Part shown: piece by piece, positions 54,986 to 62,416 of the stretch
Layout: each line of letters opens with the position of its first letter
How positions within the stretch are numbered: the first letter of the stretch is position 1
Origin: Anaerolineales bacterium
GTDB taxonomy: Bacteria > Chloroflexota > Anaerolineae > 4572-78 > J111
NCBI GenBank assembly: GCA_015075185.1
Contig: JABTUW010000001.1
Location: forward strand, 1,054,001 to 1,118,000
Length of the DNA stretch: 64,000 bases
Direction: 5' to 3'
The notes under the pieces: generated by a model
The model's database searches: none
The model's input: only the letters and a program-made list of their open reading frames with translations
Told to the model about the DNA's origin: nothing
Program-made: the position numbers and the translations under genes

Positions 54986-55339
54986 CTACTTTTTATTTGG
55001 TCCCTCATCCAAATCCAGAATAGAAGGATAACGAGTACGCCTGCAATTAGGGCAGCCGAGCAGGGGGTTGGGCACTTCGCTGAAACACTCGCTGCACCAG
55101 CCGGTCACTTCGACCTGCTGTTTGAAGCCAAAAAATTTTTTGACGACAATGCCATCCAATTTGAGGGCCGAGGAGCCGTTGGCCCGCAGAATATCGGGCA
55201 CGGGGCAACTCTGGCACAGGCTGGGCTGCCACGGCGGCGATTCGGGATTCTGCTCAATTAGGCGGCAGGCCTGGACGCTGCGGCCCCGGTGAAAGTCGCC
55301 AAAATAATATTTACACTCTTGGCCGGCAGGCGTTTTCAT
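54986..55339 (-). CDS. Cysteine-rich zinc-ribbon-like protein
   Basis: A 117-residue protein with eight cysteines in spaced pairs: Cys9, Cys26, CQSC (42-45), CSEC (82-85) and CPNC (95-98). This fits two zinc sites. The region QACRLIEQNPESPPWQP recalls small conserved proteins of unknown role. The end CPNCRRTRYPS is a zinc ribbon. No membrane segment. Confidence 0.66.
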   Translation of the reverse strand: MKTPAGQECKYYFGDFHRGRSVQACRLIEQNPESPPWQPSLCQSCPVPDILRANGSSALKLDGIVVKKFFGFKQQVEVTGWCSECFSEVPNPLLGCPNCRRTRYPSILDLDEGPNKK

Positions 55340-55449
55340 AATAAATCAGTATAGCAGGCTTACGTTAGAACTGCATTAGAAGAGACGAGGGGAAGTGAGG
55401 CGGGGAAAGATTCCGCCGCTTCGTACCCTCGCCTCCTCGCCTCTCCGTC

Positions 55450-56007
55450 TTACACGCGGGTGAGATACTGTCCGGTGCGGGTGTCAATGCGAATAACATC
55501 GCCGACGTTGACAAACAAAGGAGTATTCACCACCAGGCCGGTGGAAACGGTGACCGGCTTGGTTGCTCCCTGGGCGGTGTCGCCAGCAAAGCCCGGTTCC
55601 GCTTCGACCACTTCTAACTCCACTGTAGTAGGAATTTCAATATCCAGCGCCTCGCCGTTGTAGCTGGAAATTTTCACTTTCATCCCCTCGGTCAAATAGG
55701 GAACAATATCGCCCAGAACATCGGCGTTGAAGGCCGGCTGCTCGTAGGTTTCGGTATCCATGAAGTGATACAACTCGCCGTCGTTGTAAAGATATTGGGC
55801 CTCGGTGTGATCCAGGCTGATATCCGCCACTCGCTCGCCGCCGCTAAAGGTTTTCTCATAAATGGAGCCGGTGCGCAGATTGACCACTTTGGTCCGAATC
55901 GTGGCCCCGCCGCGTCCCGTTTTGTTGTGAGTAAATTCCAATACTTTGTAAAGCTCGCCCTCGTGGGTAAAGGTGGTCCCTTTGCGCAGGGCATTGACTT
56001 CAATCAT
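55450..56007 (-). CDS. efp: Translation elongation factor P
   Basis: A 185-residue protein with the three EF-P domains: KOW-like start (IEVNALRKGTTF), domain II (FNADVLGDIVPYL), domain III ending DVIRIDTRTGQYLTRV. It relieves ribosome stalling at proline runs. The tip of the domain I loop reads NKTGRGGATIRT with Arg32, where E. coli has a modified Lys. Arg at this site is found in Thermus and in rhamnosylated EF-P of Pseudomonas. No EarP is encoded nearby. GGAGGAAAG precedes ATG 56007. Confidence 0.95.
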   Translation of the reverse strand: MIEVNALRKGTTFTHEGELYKVLEFTHNKTGRGGATIRTKVVNLRTGSIYEKTFSGGERVADISLDHTEAQYLYNDGELYHFMDTETYEQPAFNADVLGDIVPYLTEGMKVKISSYNGEALDIEIPTTVELEVVEAEPGFAGDTAQGATKPVTVSTGLVVNTPLFVNVGDVIRIDTRTGQYLTRV

Positions 56008-56155
56008 AATTCTTTCCTCCAAGATGTGATAAGTAAATGGACTGATGCGTGAGACGTGAGGCGTAGGCTAGAACTCGGTAACTTTACGCATCACGCATTA
56101 CCGCTAAAACTCAGCGGTCAACGCGAAGGTTCCCGAATAATGAAATCCAAAATCC

Positions 56156-59014
56156 CTAAATCCCTCCGTAATCAATCCAATCCTCGGCCATTTTGGGCAG
56201 GTTAGCCAGCAGGCCGCGTTGCTCGGTGACGTTCGGCAGCGATTCAAGAAAGGCCTGGCCGTAACTCTTGCTGATGACCCGACGATCGAAAATGGCCACG
56301 ACGCCCCGATCCTGGTGGGAACGGATGAGCCGCCCAAAACCCTGGCGAAACATTAAAATGGCCTGCGGAATAGAATATTGGCTAAAAGCGTCGTCAAAGG
56401 TTTCGGCGCGGGCGGCCACAATCGGGTCGCTGGGCACGGCAAACGGAATGCGGGTGATGACCACACAGCTCAGGGCCGAGCCGGGAATATCCACGCCCTC
56501 CCAGAAGGAGCGCGTGCCCAGCAAAACCGCCTGCTCCGCATTCTTAAAATTTTCCAGCATCTGGCGGCGATTGGTACCGTCGCCCTGCTCATAGACGATA
56601 ATCCCGACTTCGGCGAGCGCGCCTTTGATGTTGTTGGCCGTGTTGCGCAACTGGGTGTAGGCGGTAAAAAGCACCAGGGTCCGGCCCCGAATTTGTTTGA
56701 CCAGGTTAACCAGGGCCGCTTCCACTGCTTTCTGGTGGCCCGGCGAGTCCGGCTCAGGAATATCGGTAGGCAGGTAGAGCAGGGTGTTGTTTTCGTAATC
56801 AAACGGCGAGCCAACCGCCGCTTCTTCGGCGTCCCACAGGTGCAGCCGCTCCTGGAGATACTCAAAGGAGTTATGAGTGCGCAGCGTGGCCGAGGTCAGC
56901 ACCACCGACTCTTTCGGTTTCAGCAAATGCTCATGCACTAGGCTGCCGACATGCAAGGGAGCGTTATGCAGGGACAAAGCCTTGGTTTGCATATTCTGCT
57001 CAACCCACAAAATTCGCTCCCGGCTGGGCTGGGCCAGAATGACGTGCAAATTGCTGCGCACTTCGTCCAGGTGGCTGCGATAAAAGGCCAGCGTGGCCAG
57101 CAGTTCCTCCCAGTTCGGCACGTCGTAGCTTTCCAACTCGGTCAGCATGGTATAGAGGATACCCAAAGCTCTGGAAACATCGTCCAGACTGGCCCCGGCA
57201 TGATCCCAGGTCAGTTCCACGTTTGACCAGGCTGATTGGGCGCGGGTGTCGTCGGTGAGGCGAATCTTCTGGTTGTAGCGGCTGCCGCCGGGAAATTCGT
57301 TCACAAAGGTACTGAGCGCCGTGAAAAGCTGGCGCACGCCCTTGGCCGCCTTGTCCACCGCCTCGTGGCTCTTGTAGATGATATCGTTGACATCGCCCCG
57401 GACGTGGTTGGGCACGGCGCTCAAGCAGCGGCGGCCAATCTCATGGATAAAGCCGGCCCGCTGGCCGCTGTTGCGTAAGGGCTGGCTCAACTCGCTCAGC
57501 AGTTGCCCCAGCGACTTTTGATCCACCTGGAAACTCAATTGGTTGGTCACATTGTCTTCCAGGTGATGGGCCTCGTCAATAATCAGGTATTTGTATTCAG
57601 GAATAACCCGGCTGTCTACGGCAATATCGGCCAGCAGCAGGGCGTGGTTGACCACAATCACATGGGCCGATTCGGCGGCGCGGCGGGCGCGGGCGTAAAA
57701 ACAGGTTTCGGCGGTACAGGTACGGGCGGTGCAGGTCGTGCTGTCGGAAGCGATCTGGCTCCACAGGGCTTGCTCGGCATAGTCGGGCATAAACAGTTCT
57801 TCCCGGTCGCCGGTGGTGGTGCTGGGCAGCCAGACTAACAGCTTGGCCAGCAGCCGCAGCTCTTTGGGGTTAAGATTTTCCTTCTCCCGAAACATCTGCA
57901 CCCGGTGCGGGCAAACATAATTGCTGCGCCCCTTGAGCGCCACCGCTCTAAATTCAACCGGCAAGATTTTTTGCAGCGCCGGAATATCTTTGTTGATAAG
58001 CTGGTCTTGCAGATTGATCGTATTGGTCGAGATAACCACCCGCTGCCCGTTCTGCACCGCCCAGTAAATGGCCGGGATCAGGTAAGCCATGGACTTGCCG
58101 GTACCGGTGCCGGCCTCGACCATCAGGTGGTGCGCCTCGTTGAACGCGCCGGCCACGCTGGCCAGCATATCCACCTGCTGCGGGCGGTACTCAAAACCGG
58201 CGAAACTGCGCTCAAACAGGCCGTCTTTTTCCAGCAGCCCGGAGAGTGTTTTGATGTCCAACGGCGTTGGGTTGGGCGCGGGTTTCAAAGGCGGGTCAAA
58301 AGCCCGGCTGTCCGGGTCGGCGCGCATCAGGGCAAAGCCGCCATCCACCGAAAAGTCATCCATCAACCCCTTGGCGGCCAACTGCTGGCCCAGCGTTCCG
58401 ACCGGGGCGCTGTAGCGGCGTTCCCGGCCCAGGTCACGGAAAATAAGGGCCAGGGGCCAATCGGTTCGGCTGGCGATGTGGGCCACCTCTTCGATGATCC
58501 GGCCATCCAGGCGGCGGGCCTGGTCGAGCAGGGCTTCAAAGAGCCGCCGCGCTGCCTCGGCGTCGTCGAGCGCCCGGTGAGCCTGCCCGTCGGGCGGCAG
58601 GGCAACCGCCAGGTAGTTCAAGAGGGCAGTCAGCCCGTAACGACCGGCATGCGGCAGCAGGATACTGGCCAGTTCAAAGGTGTCAATCCCAACATTCTGC
58701 TCAAACAAGCCCTGCCGGTATAAAAAACTCAAATCAAAGCCGATATTGTGGCCGATAATCGGGTTGTCCCCCACAAAACGGCGCAGGTCCGGCAATACTG
58801 TCTCAATTTTGGGCGCGCCTTTAAGGTCGGCCGGGGTAATACCGGTCAGTTGTTGAATCTTATAGGGGATGGGCCGGCCCGGATCAAGCATGGTCTGGAA
58901 GGTTTCGTAGACCTGGCTGCCTTTGAAGCGGATCGCGCCGATTTCCAGAATCGCATCCTGCTCCGGGTCGAGGCCCGTTGTTTCAATATCAAGGGAAACG
59001 TACACTCTGGCCAA
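56156..59014 (-). CDS. dinG: DnaQ-like exonuclease fused to DinG-family helicase
   Basis: A 952-residue protein. N-terminal DEDDh 3'-5' exonuclease (about 1-170: SLDIETTGLDPEQDAILEIGA, HNIGFDLSFL, HRALDDAEA). C-terminal superfamily 2 helicase of the XPD/DinG type: Walker A EAGTGTGKS, DEAHHLEDN box, and four cysteines (YVCPHR, CTARTC, ETCFYAR) that should hold a 4Fe-4S cluster; motif VI RQGFGRLIRS. It probably resolves DNA-RNA hybrids or damaged forks. Same fusion as in many Firmicutes. The start is a TTG at 59014 or a GTG at 59005; no ATG fits. Confidence 0.9.
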   Translation of the reverse strand: MARVYVSLDIETTGLDPEQDAILEIGAIRFKGSQVYETFQTMLDPGRPIPYKIQQLTGITPADLKGAPKIETVLPDLRRFVGDNPIIGHNIGFDLSFLYRQGLFEQNVGIDTFELASILLPHAGRYGLTALLNYLAVALPPDGQAHRALDDAEAARRLFEALLDQARRLDGRIIEEVAHIASRTDWPLALIFRDLGRERRYSAPVGTLGQQLAAKGLMDDFSVDGGFALMRADPDSRAFDPPLKPAPNPTPLDIKTLSGLLEKDGLFERSFAGFEYRPQQVDMLASVAGAFNEAHHLMVEAGTGTGKSMAYLIPAIYWAVQNGQRVVISTNTINLQDQLINKDIPALQKILPVEFRAVALKGRSNYVCPHRVQMFREKENLNPKELRLLAKLLVWLPSTTTGDREELFMPDYAEQALWSQIASDSTTCTARTCTAETCFYARARRAAESAHVIVVNHALLLADIAVDSRVIPEYKYLIIDEAHHLEDNVTNQLSFQVDQKSLGQLLSELSQPLRNSGQRAGFIHEIGRRCLSAVPNHVRGDVNDIIYKSHEAVDKAAKGVRQLFTALSTFVNEFPGGSRYNQKIRLTDDTRAQSAWSNVELTWDHAGASLDDVSRALGILYTMLTELESYDVPNWEELLATLAFYRSHLDEVRSNLHVILAQPSRERILWVEQNMQTKALSLHNAPLHVGSLVHEHLLKPKESVVLTSATLRTHNSFEYLQERLHLWDAEEAAVGSPFDYENNTLLYLPTDIPEPDSPGHQKAVEAALVNLVKQIRGRTLVLFTAYTQLRNTANNIKGALAEVGIIVYEQGDGTNRRQMLENFKNAEQAVLLGTRSFWEGVDIPGSALSCVVITRIPFAVPSDPIVAARAETFDDAFSQYSIPQAILMFRQGFGRLIRSHQDRGVVAIFDRRVISKSYGQAFLESLPNVTEQRGLLANLPKMAEDWIDYGGI

Positions 59015-59147
59015 AAGATGTTCTGCTTTCTAGGTTTCCAGGGCAGCAGGGTAACAGTGCAGCAAAACTGCTAACTGTTACCTTGCCACCTTCTGCTTAG
59101 TCACTTGGCTGCTTGTTACTTTAACATATTATACATTATCGGGATTA

Positions 59148-59232
59148 AGGTGACAGGCACTTATCGGACTACTAATTGGACTTATTTGAACAAAACCTGC
59201 CTATATTTAGTGTTTAAAAGTGCCTGTCACCT
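59148..59232. repeat. REP-like element 1 with 15-bp inverted ends
   Basis: AGGTGACAGGCACTT (59148-59162) and AAGTGCCTGTCACCT (59218-59232) are perfect complements around an A/T-rich centre. 85 bp in total. Confidence 0.82.
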
Positions 59233-59339
59233 AGTTTTTCCTTATTTCCGATAGAGTCTATTATACAGGGAATTAGAGGATTGAGCGAAATCTGATATAT
59301 TTGTCTCTAGCACAAAGTTAAAACTATCACTATCTTTGC

Positions 59340-59450
59340 ACTTTGTCCACAGCAGCCGAATTTCACTGCAAAGAGCACAAAGGGCGCAGAGATTTTTCAG
59401 GGTTTTGTCTGCGATCTCAGTGTCCTCTACGGTGAATCTCTTATCAAAGC
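59340..59450. repeat. Degenerate copy of the ACCGCAGA-type repeat
   Basis: CACTGCAAAGAGCACAAAGGGCGCAGAG and a facing CTCTACGGTGAATCTC recall the element at 9447-9525. The rest of 59015-59589 holds REP-like element 1 and a 33-bp palindrome but no gene. Confidence 0.4.
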
Positions 59451-59521
59451 TTAAAAGTGCAAACGTAGTAAAACCATGCTAGAATATTAAAAGTTAGAAC
59501 AAATCGAAAGACACTACATGA

Positions 59522-59554
59522 AGACTCTAATGGTCTTTGAGATCTTTAGGGTCT
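59522..59554. repeat. 33-bp palindromic element, copy 3 (degenerate)
   Basis: Ends AGAC and GGTCT, same 33-base length as the copies at 6006 and 7665, with several mismatches in the arms. It lies just upstream of the gene at 59590 and in an open frame leading into it. Confidence 0.6.
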
Positions 59555-59589
59555 GGAACCAAGGGAAAAAATCCGAGGGGTTATTTGAC

Positions 59590-60294
59590 GTGAATTTATG
59601 GAATCGCTTTATGGCTTGGCTGACGGATGCTGACCCCAAAGCTGCGGCCGGCCCGGCAACTCAATCCACTGCCCCATCTGATCCTGGTCAAGATATCGAA
59701 GCTCAACTACAAGCCCTGGAAAACAAGCTGGATCAAACCGTTCAGGACCTGGCCGACGGCTTGATTAATCGCGCCCAATTTGAAAACCTGTACCGCCATT
59801 ACCAGAATCAACGGCGGATCATGCGCGGCTTTATGCAACAGGCCAGCGACCCGGCCATGCTCAAGGTCGGTACCGGCGAGAGCATGGTCATTCGCCAGCG
59901 CTTTGCGGCCAAGGTGCTGGCTTATGCCGTTTATGATAACCTCACCAGCTTGCCGCTGCACACGGTCGGCCAGTTTCCGCTGGAAAGCGAACTGGTGGTT
60001 GGCTTTTTCTCCGGCTTCCGCTCGGCCATCGCCGAAATTATGGGTACGGGCGCCCGCAAAGCAGTTACCGACGATGGCAAGGTGCTGATTTATGTCCCCG
60101 GCCAGAAAACCACCCTGATTGTGCTCTACTCAACCGATCCGGCGGATATCGAGAGCCTCAGCCTGCGCCAGGCGCATGAGCACTTTGAAAAGATCAATGC
60201 TGCTGCTCTGGCCAACTCGCCCATTCCCGAAAATCAACTCCTATTCAATTACGATATGTTTCTCAAAGCGAGCCAGTCTCCTGGGGAAAAGTAA
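59590..60294 (+). CDS. Coiled-coil plus roadblock/longin-like protein, likely GTPase partner
   Basis: A 234-residue protein. A Pro/Ala-rich stretch, then a coiled coil (about 35-80: IEAQLQALENKLDQTVQDLAD), then a mixed alpha/beta domain (about 100-210) with VYDNLTSLPLHTVGQFPLESELVVGFFSGF and KVLIYVPGQKTTLIVLYS. The strand-helix pattern and LPL...G motif recall roadblock/longin folds that regulate small GTPases. A Rab-like GTPase lies 152 bases downstream. GTG at 59590 is chosen because GAGGGG precedes it; the ATG at 59518 would translate a DNA repeat. The assignment rests on pattern only. Confidence 0.62.
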   Translation: MNLWNRFMAWLTDADPKAAAGPATQSTAPSDPGQDIEAQLQALENKLDQTVQDLADGLINRAQFENLYRHYQNQRRIMRGFMQQASDPAMLKVGTGESMVIRQRFAAKVLAYAVYDNLTSLPLHTVGQFPLESELVVGFFSGFRSAIAEIMGTGARKAVTDDGKVLIYVPGQKTTLIVLYSTDPADIESLSLRQAHEHFEKINAAALANSPIPENQLLFNYDMFLKASQSPGEK

Positions 60295-60306
60295 AGGTAA
60301 TTGCTC

Positions 60307-60389
60307 AGGTGACTGGCACTTTCGCTTCAATAAAATATGTACTGAAGCAAAATCAAGCCTCATTTATCCGATTGAAGTGCCAGTCACCT
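60307..60389. repeat. REP-like element 2 with 15-bp inverted ends
   Basis: AGGTGACTGGCACTT (60307-60321) and AAGTGCCAGTCACCT (60375-60389). It differs from element 1 by one base in each arm, with pairing kept; centres are unrelated. Confidence 0.82.
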
Positions 60390-60446
60390 GGTAGGCTGAG
60401 TAGTTACGATTGTTGAGATAATTGCCGGAGGCGTTCAGAGAGAAGT

Positions 60447-60971
60447 ATGACCGAGGTAACTTCGGAGCAAATTCTGCGATACAAAGTCGCCATCATCGGC
60501 GATGGCAACGTTGGCAAGACAACCCTGCTGCGGCGCTTTGCTACCGGCATGTTCCAAGAGTCGCGGATTATGACCATCGGGGTTGACTTCCAGACGGTGA
60601 ATGTCAAAAGCGGCGACTTTTCGTTTAAGTTGACCGTTTGGGATCTGGCCGGTCAGGAGCGTTTTGCCTCCTTTCGGGAGAACTTCTACCGGGGGGCGCG
60701 CGCGGTGGCTATGGTTTTTGATGTGACCGACCGCCAGTCATTTGAGGACCTACCCCGCTGGCTGCAAGAGGCTAAAACAGGAGTGGATCATAACCGCTTC
60801 CTGGTGATCGGCAATAAAATTGATGTGCCCAATCGGGTTGTGGAGGCGGGCGAGGGTAAACAATATGCCGCCTCGATCAGCGCCGCCTACCTGGAAACCA
60901 GCGCCAAAACCGGCGACGGCGTGGCCCGCCTGTTTGAGTTATTAGCCAGGGCAGCGCACACCCAACGCTAA
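60447..60971 (+). CDS. Rab/Ras-like small GTPase
   Basis: A 174-residue protein with all G motifs: GDGNVGKT (18-25), switch I Thr43 in MTIGVDF, WDLAGQERF (65-73), NKID (123-126) and TSAKTG (151-156). These read like eukaryotic Rab proteins, including Gln70 at the catalytic position. There is no C-terminal cysteine, so no lipid anchor. Bacterial relatives control polarity, motility or signalling complexes. The possible regulator upstream and the cyclic-nucleotide-binding protein downstream suggest a module. GGAGG lies about 18 bases before the ATG. Confidence 0.92.
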   Translation: MTEVTSEQILRYKVAIIGDGNVGKTTLLRRFATGMFQESRIMTIGVDFQTVNVKSGDFSFKLTVWDLAGQERFASFRENFYRGARAVAMVFDVTDRQSFEDLPRWLQEAKTGVDHNRFLVIGNKIDVPNRVVEAGEGKQYAASISAAYLETSAKTGDGVARLFELLARAAHTQR

Positions 60972-61021
60972 GTCACAGACAACAAACCTCAATCGCCCTG
61001 GTAATTAAAGCCAAAGTCCCA

Positions 61022-61050
61022 TTGACGTTTTTTTTGGCCTATGTTAAGAT
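61022..61050 (+). promoter_or_regulatory. Promoter of the cyclic-nucleotide-binding protein gene
   Basis: -35 TTGACG (61022-61027), 17-base spacer with a T-run, -10 TAAGAT (61045-61050). Confidence 0.78.
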
Positions 61051-61110
61051 GAAAGAACAATCAGGGGTTTATTTATCGCGCCCCCGGACTTGTTTAAGGA
61101 GAAGCCGCGC

Positions 61111-61596
61111 ATGTCGAAAAAGTACATTTTGGAGCAAGTTGATATCTTTCAAGATTTAGACTCCAATCAACTGGCTGCCATTGAGGCAGTTTGCCACGAA
61201 AAAAGTTATAGTCTGGGTGAAGTCATCTTTAAAGAAAACCTGGCCAGCAATGAGTTTTATATTATTGCTGAGGGAGAGGTAGAAATTCAAGTAGACCCGG
61301 ATACAATTGGCGATGGCTCCAACATCCACGAGCCAACCACCATTGCCGTGCTGCGCCGGGGGCAGTCTTTTGGCGAAGTAGCGCTGGTTGATCCGGGAGT
61401 CCGCTCGGCTTCGGCCCGCTGCCGTTCCGAAACAAGCAAGCTGCTGGTCATCGAGCGCAAAGATTTTATGAAGCTGCTCGAAAGCAATTATGAAATGGGG
61501 TACGTGATCATGCGCAACCTGGCCGCCGACCTGGCCCTGAAAATCCGGCAAACCAACCTGATGGTGCGCGAATCATTGATGTACGCCAAAAAATAG
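61111..61596 (+). CDS. Cyclic-nucleotide-binding domain protein
   Basis: A 161-residue single CNMP-binding domain. GEVIFKENLASNEFYIIAEGEVEI forms the beta-roll, and SFGEVALVDPGVRSASARC is the phosphate-binding cassette with Glu and Arg that hold cAMP or cGMP. No DNA-binding or enzyme domain is attached, so it should act by contact with another protein. It has its own promoter and terminator, 139 bases after the GTPase gene. AAGGAG precedes ATG 61111. Confidence 0.87.
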   Translation: MSKKYILEQVDIFQDLDSNQLAAIEAVCHEKSYSLGEVIFKENLASNEFYIIAEGEVEIQVDPDTIGDGSNIHEPTTIAVLRRGQSFGEVALVDPGVRSASARCRSETSKLLVIERKDFMKLLESNYEMGYVIMRNLAADLALKIRQTNLMVRESLMYAKK

Positions 61597-61613
61597 ATAT
61601 GACCTGAAAAAGC

Positions 61614-61642
61614 AAGCCCCCGCTCCTCGCGGGGGCTTTTTG
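61614..61642 (+). terminator. Terminator of the cyclic-nucleotide-binding gene
   Basis: AAGCCCCCGC (61614-61623) and GCGGGGGCTT (61629-61638) with a T-run. Confidence 0.9.
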
Positions 61643-61647
61643 TTGCC

Positions 61648-62343
61648 TCAATCTGACCACCAAGCTGAAAGATATTGAATCAAGCCTCCCAGAAACAGGA
61701 CAATTCCTAAAAACATGGCGCCTCCTGTTATGAATAAGACGGTTCTAAATATGACGATGTCCCCAGTCAACACAAAAAAGAAAAGAAACAAGGCCACCGT
61801 TACCGCCAGCGCTCCCAAACAGCCTGTGCCGCCCTGAAACATTTTCTTCAAGCCACCCTTTTTGCGCTGCTCAACAAATTTTTTGAGCACTATCGTGATA
61901 TACTCTTGATGAACCCCTCTCATTTTTAAGCTGGCTGTTATCTGCTGGCGGGTTTGGCCTTGTTGATATAAGTGCTCGGCATATTCAAGCCAGGCTGCTA
62001 TTTCTTCCTGTCTCCGGCGCGTCGAAAAGCTATACTCAGTGATCTGTTCTTCGGGACTTTCCTGCTGCGCCGCTCTTGGTCGAGGTTCAACTTTTTTAGG
62101 GGTGGTTAATGAAATGTCTTCCCCTGATTCCAGCCTGGCGAGGGCTGTTTGGGCCTTCTTATTGGCGGGGTTTAGCTTCAGCACGTTTTTCAGGCAAATA
62201 ATTGCGTCTTCTTTATCCAGTACGGACGCCAGCCACCACCAGGCTGTTTCATTTTTGGGGTCCTGCCTAAGAATATCTTGCAGAATTTCACGGGCTTGGT
62301 CTTTATTGCCTGCTTTAGCCGCAGCAATGGCTTGTTGGATCAT
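61648..62343 (-). CDS. TPR-containing membrane protein
   Basis: A 231-residue protein. Two TPR-like units at the start (AIAAAKAGNKDQAREILQDIL and ETAWWWLASVLDKEDAIICL, then a further helix), a charged linker, a helical stretch (EIAAWLEYAEHLYQQGQ), and two transmembrane helices at the end (about 172-192 and 198-220). The TPR part should face the cytosol. Function unknown. Convergent with the gene before it. Confidence 0.72.
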   Translation of the reverse strand: MIQQAIAAAKAGNKDQAREILQDILRQDPKNETAWWWLASVLDKEDAIICLKNVLKLNPANKKAQTALARLESGEDISLTTPKKVEPRPRAAQQESPEEQITEYSFSTRRRQEEIAAWLEYAEHLYQQGQTRQQITASLKMRGVHQEYITIVLKKFVEQRKKGGLKKMFQGGTGCLGALAVTVALFLFFFVLTGDIVIFRTVLFITGGAMFLGIVLFLGGLIQYLSAWWSD

Positions 62344-62416
62344 GCGTGCTTTTCCTCTTACTGTGCCTTACCTTTGGGTTGTCATTGAGCCATAAATGGA
62401 CGCATGCCGTAAGAGA

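Noticed and set aside
59518..59589. Earlier ATG for the GTPase partner gene
   Set aside because: It would translate a degenerate 33-bp palindromic repeat; GTG 59590 has a good ribosome site. Not fully excluded.
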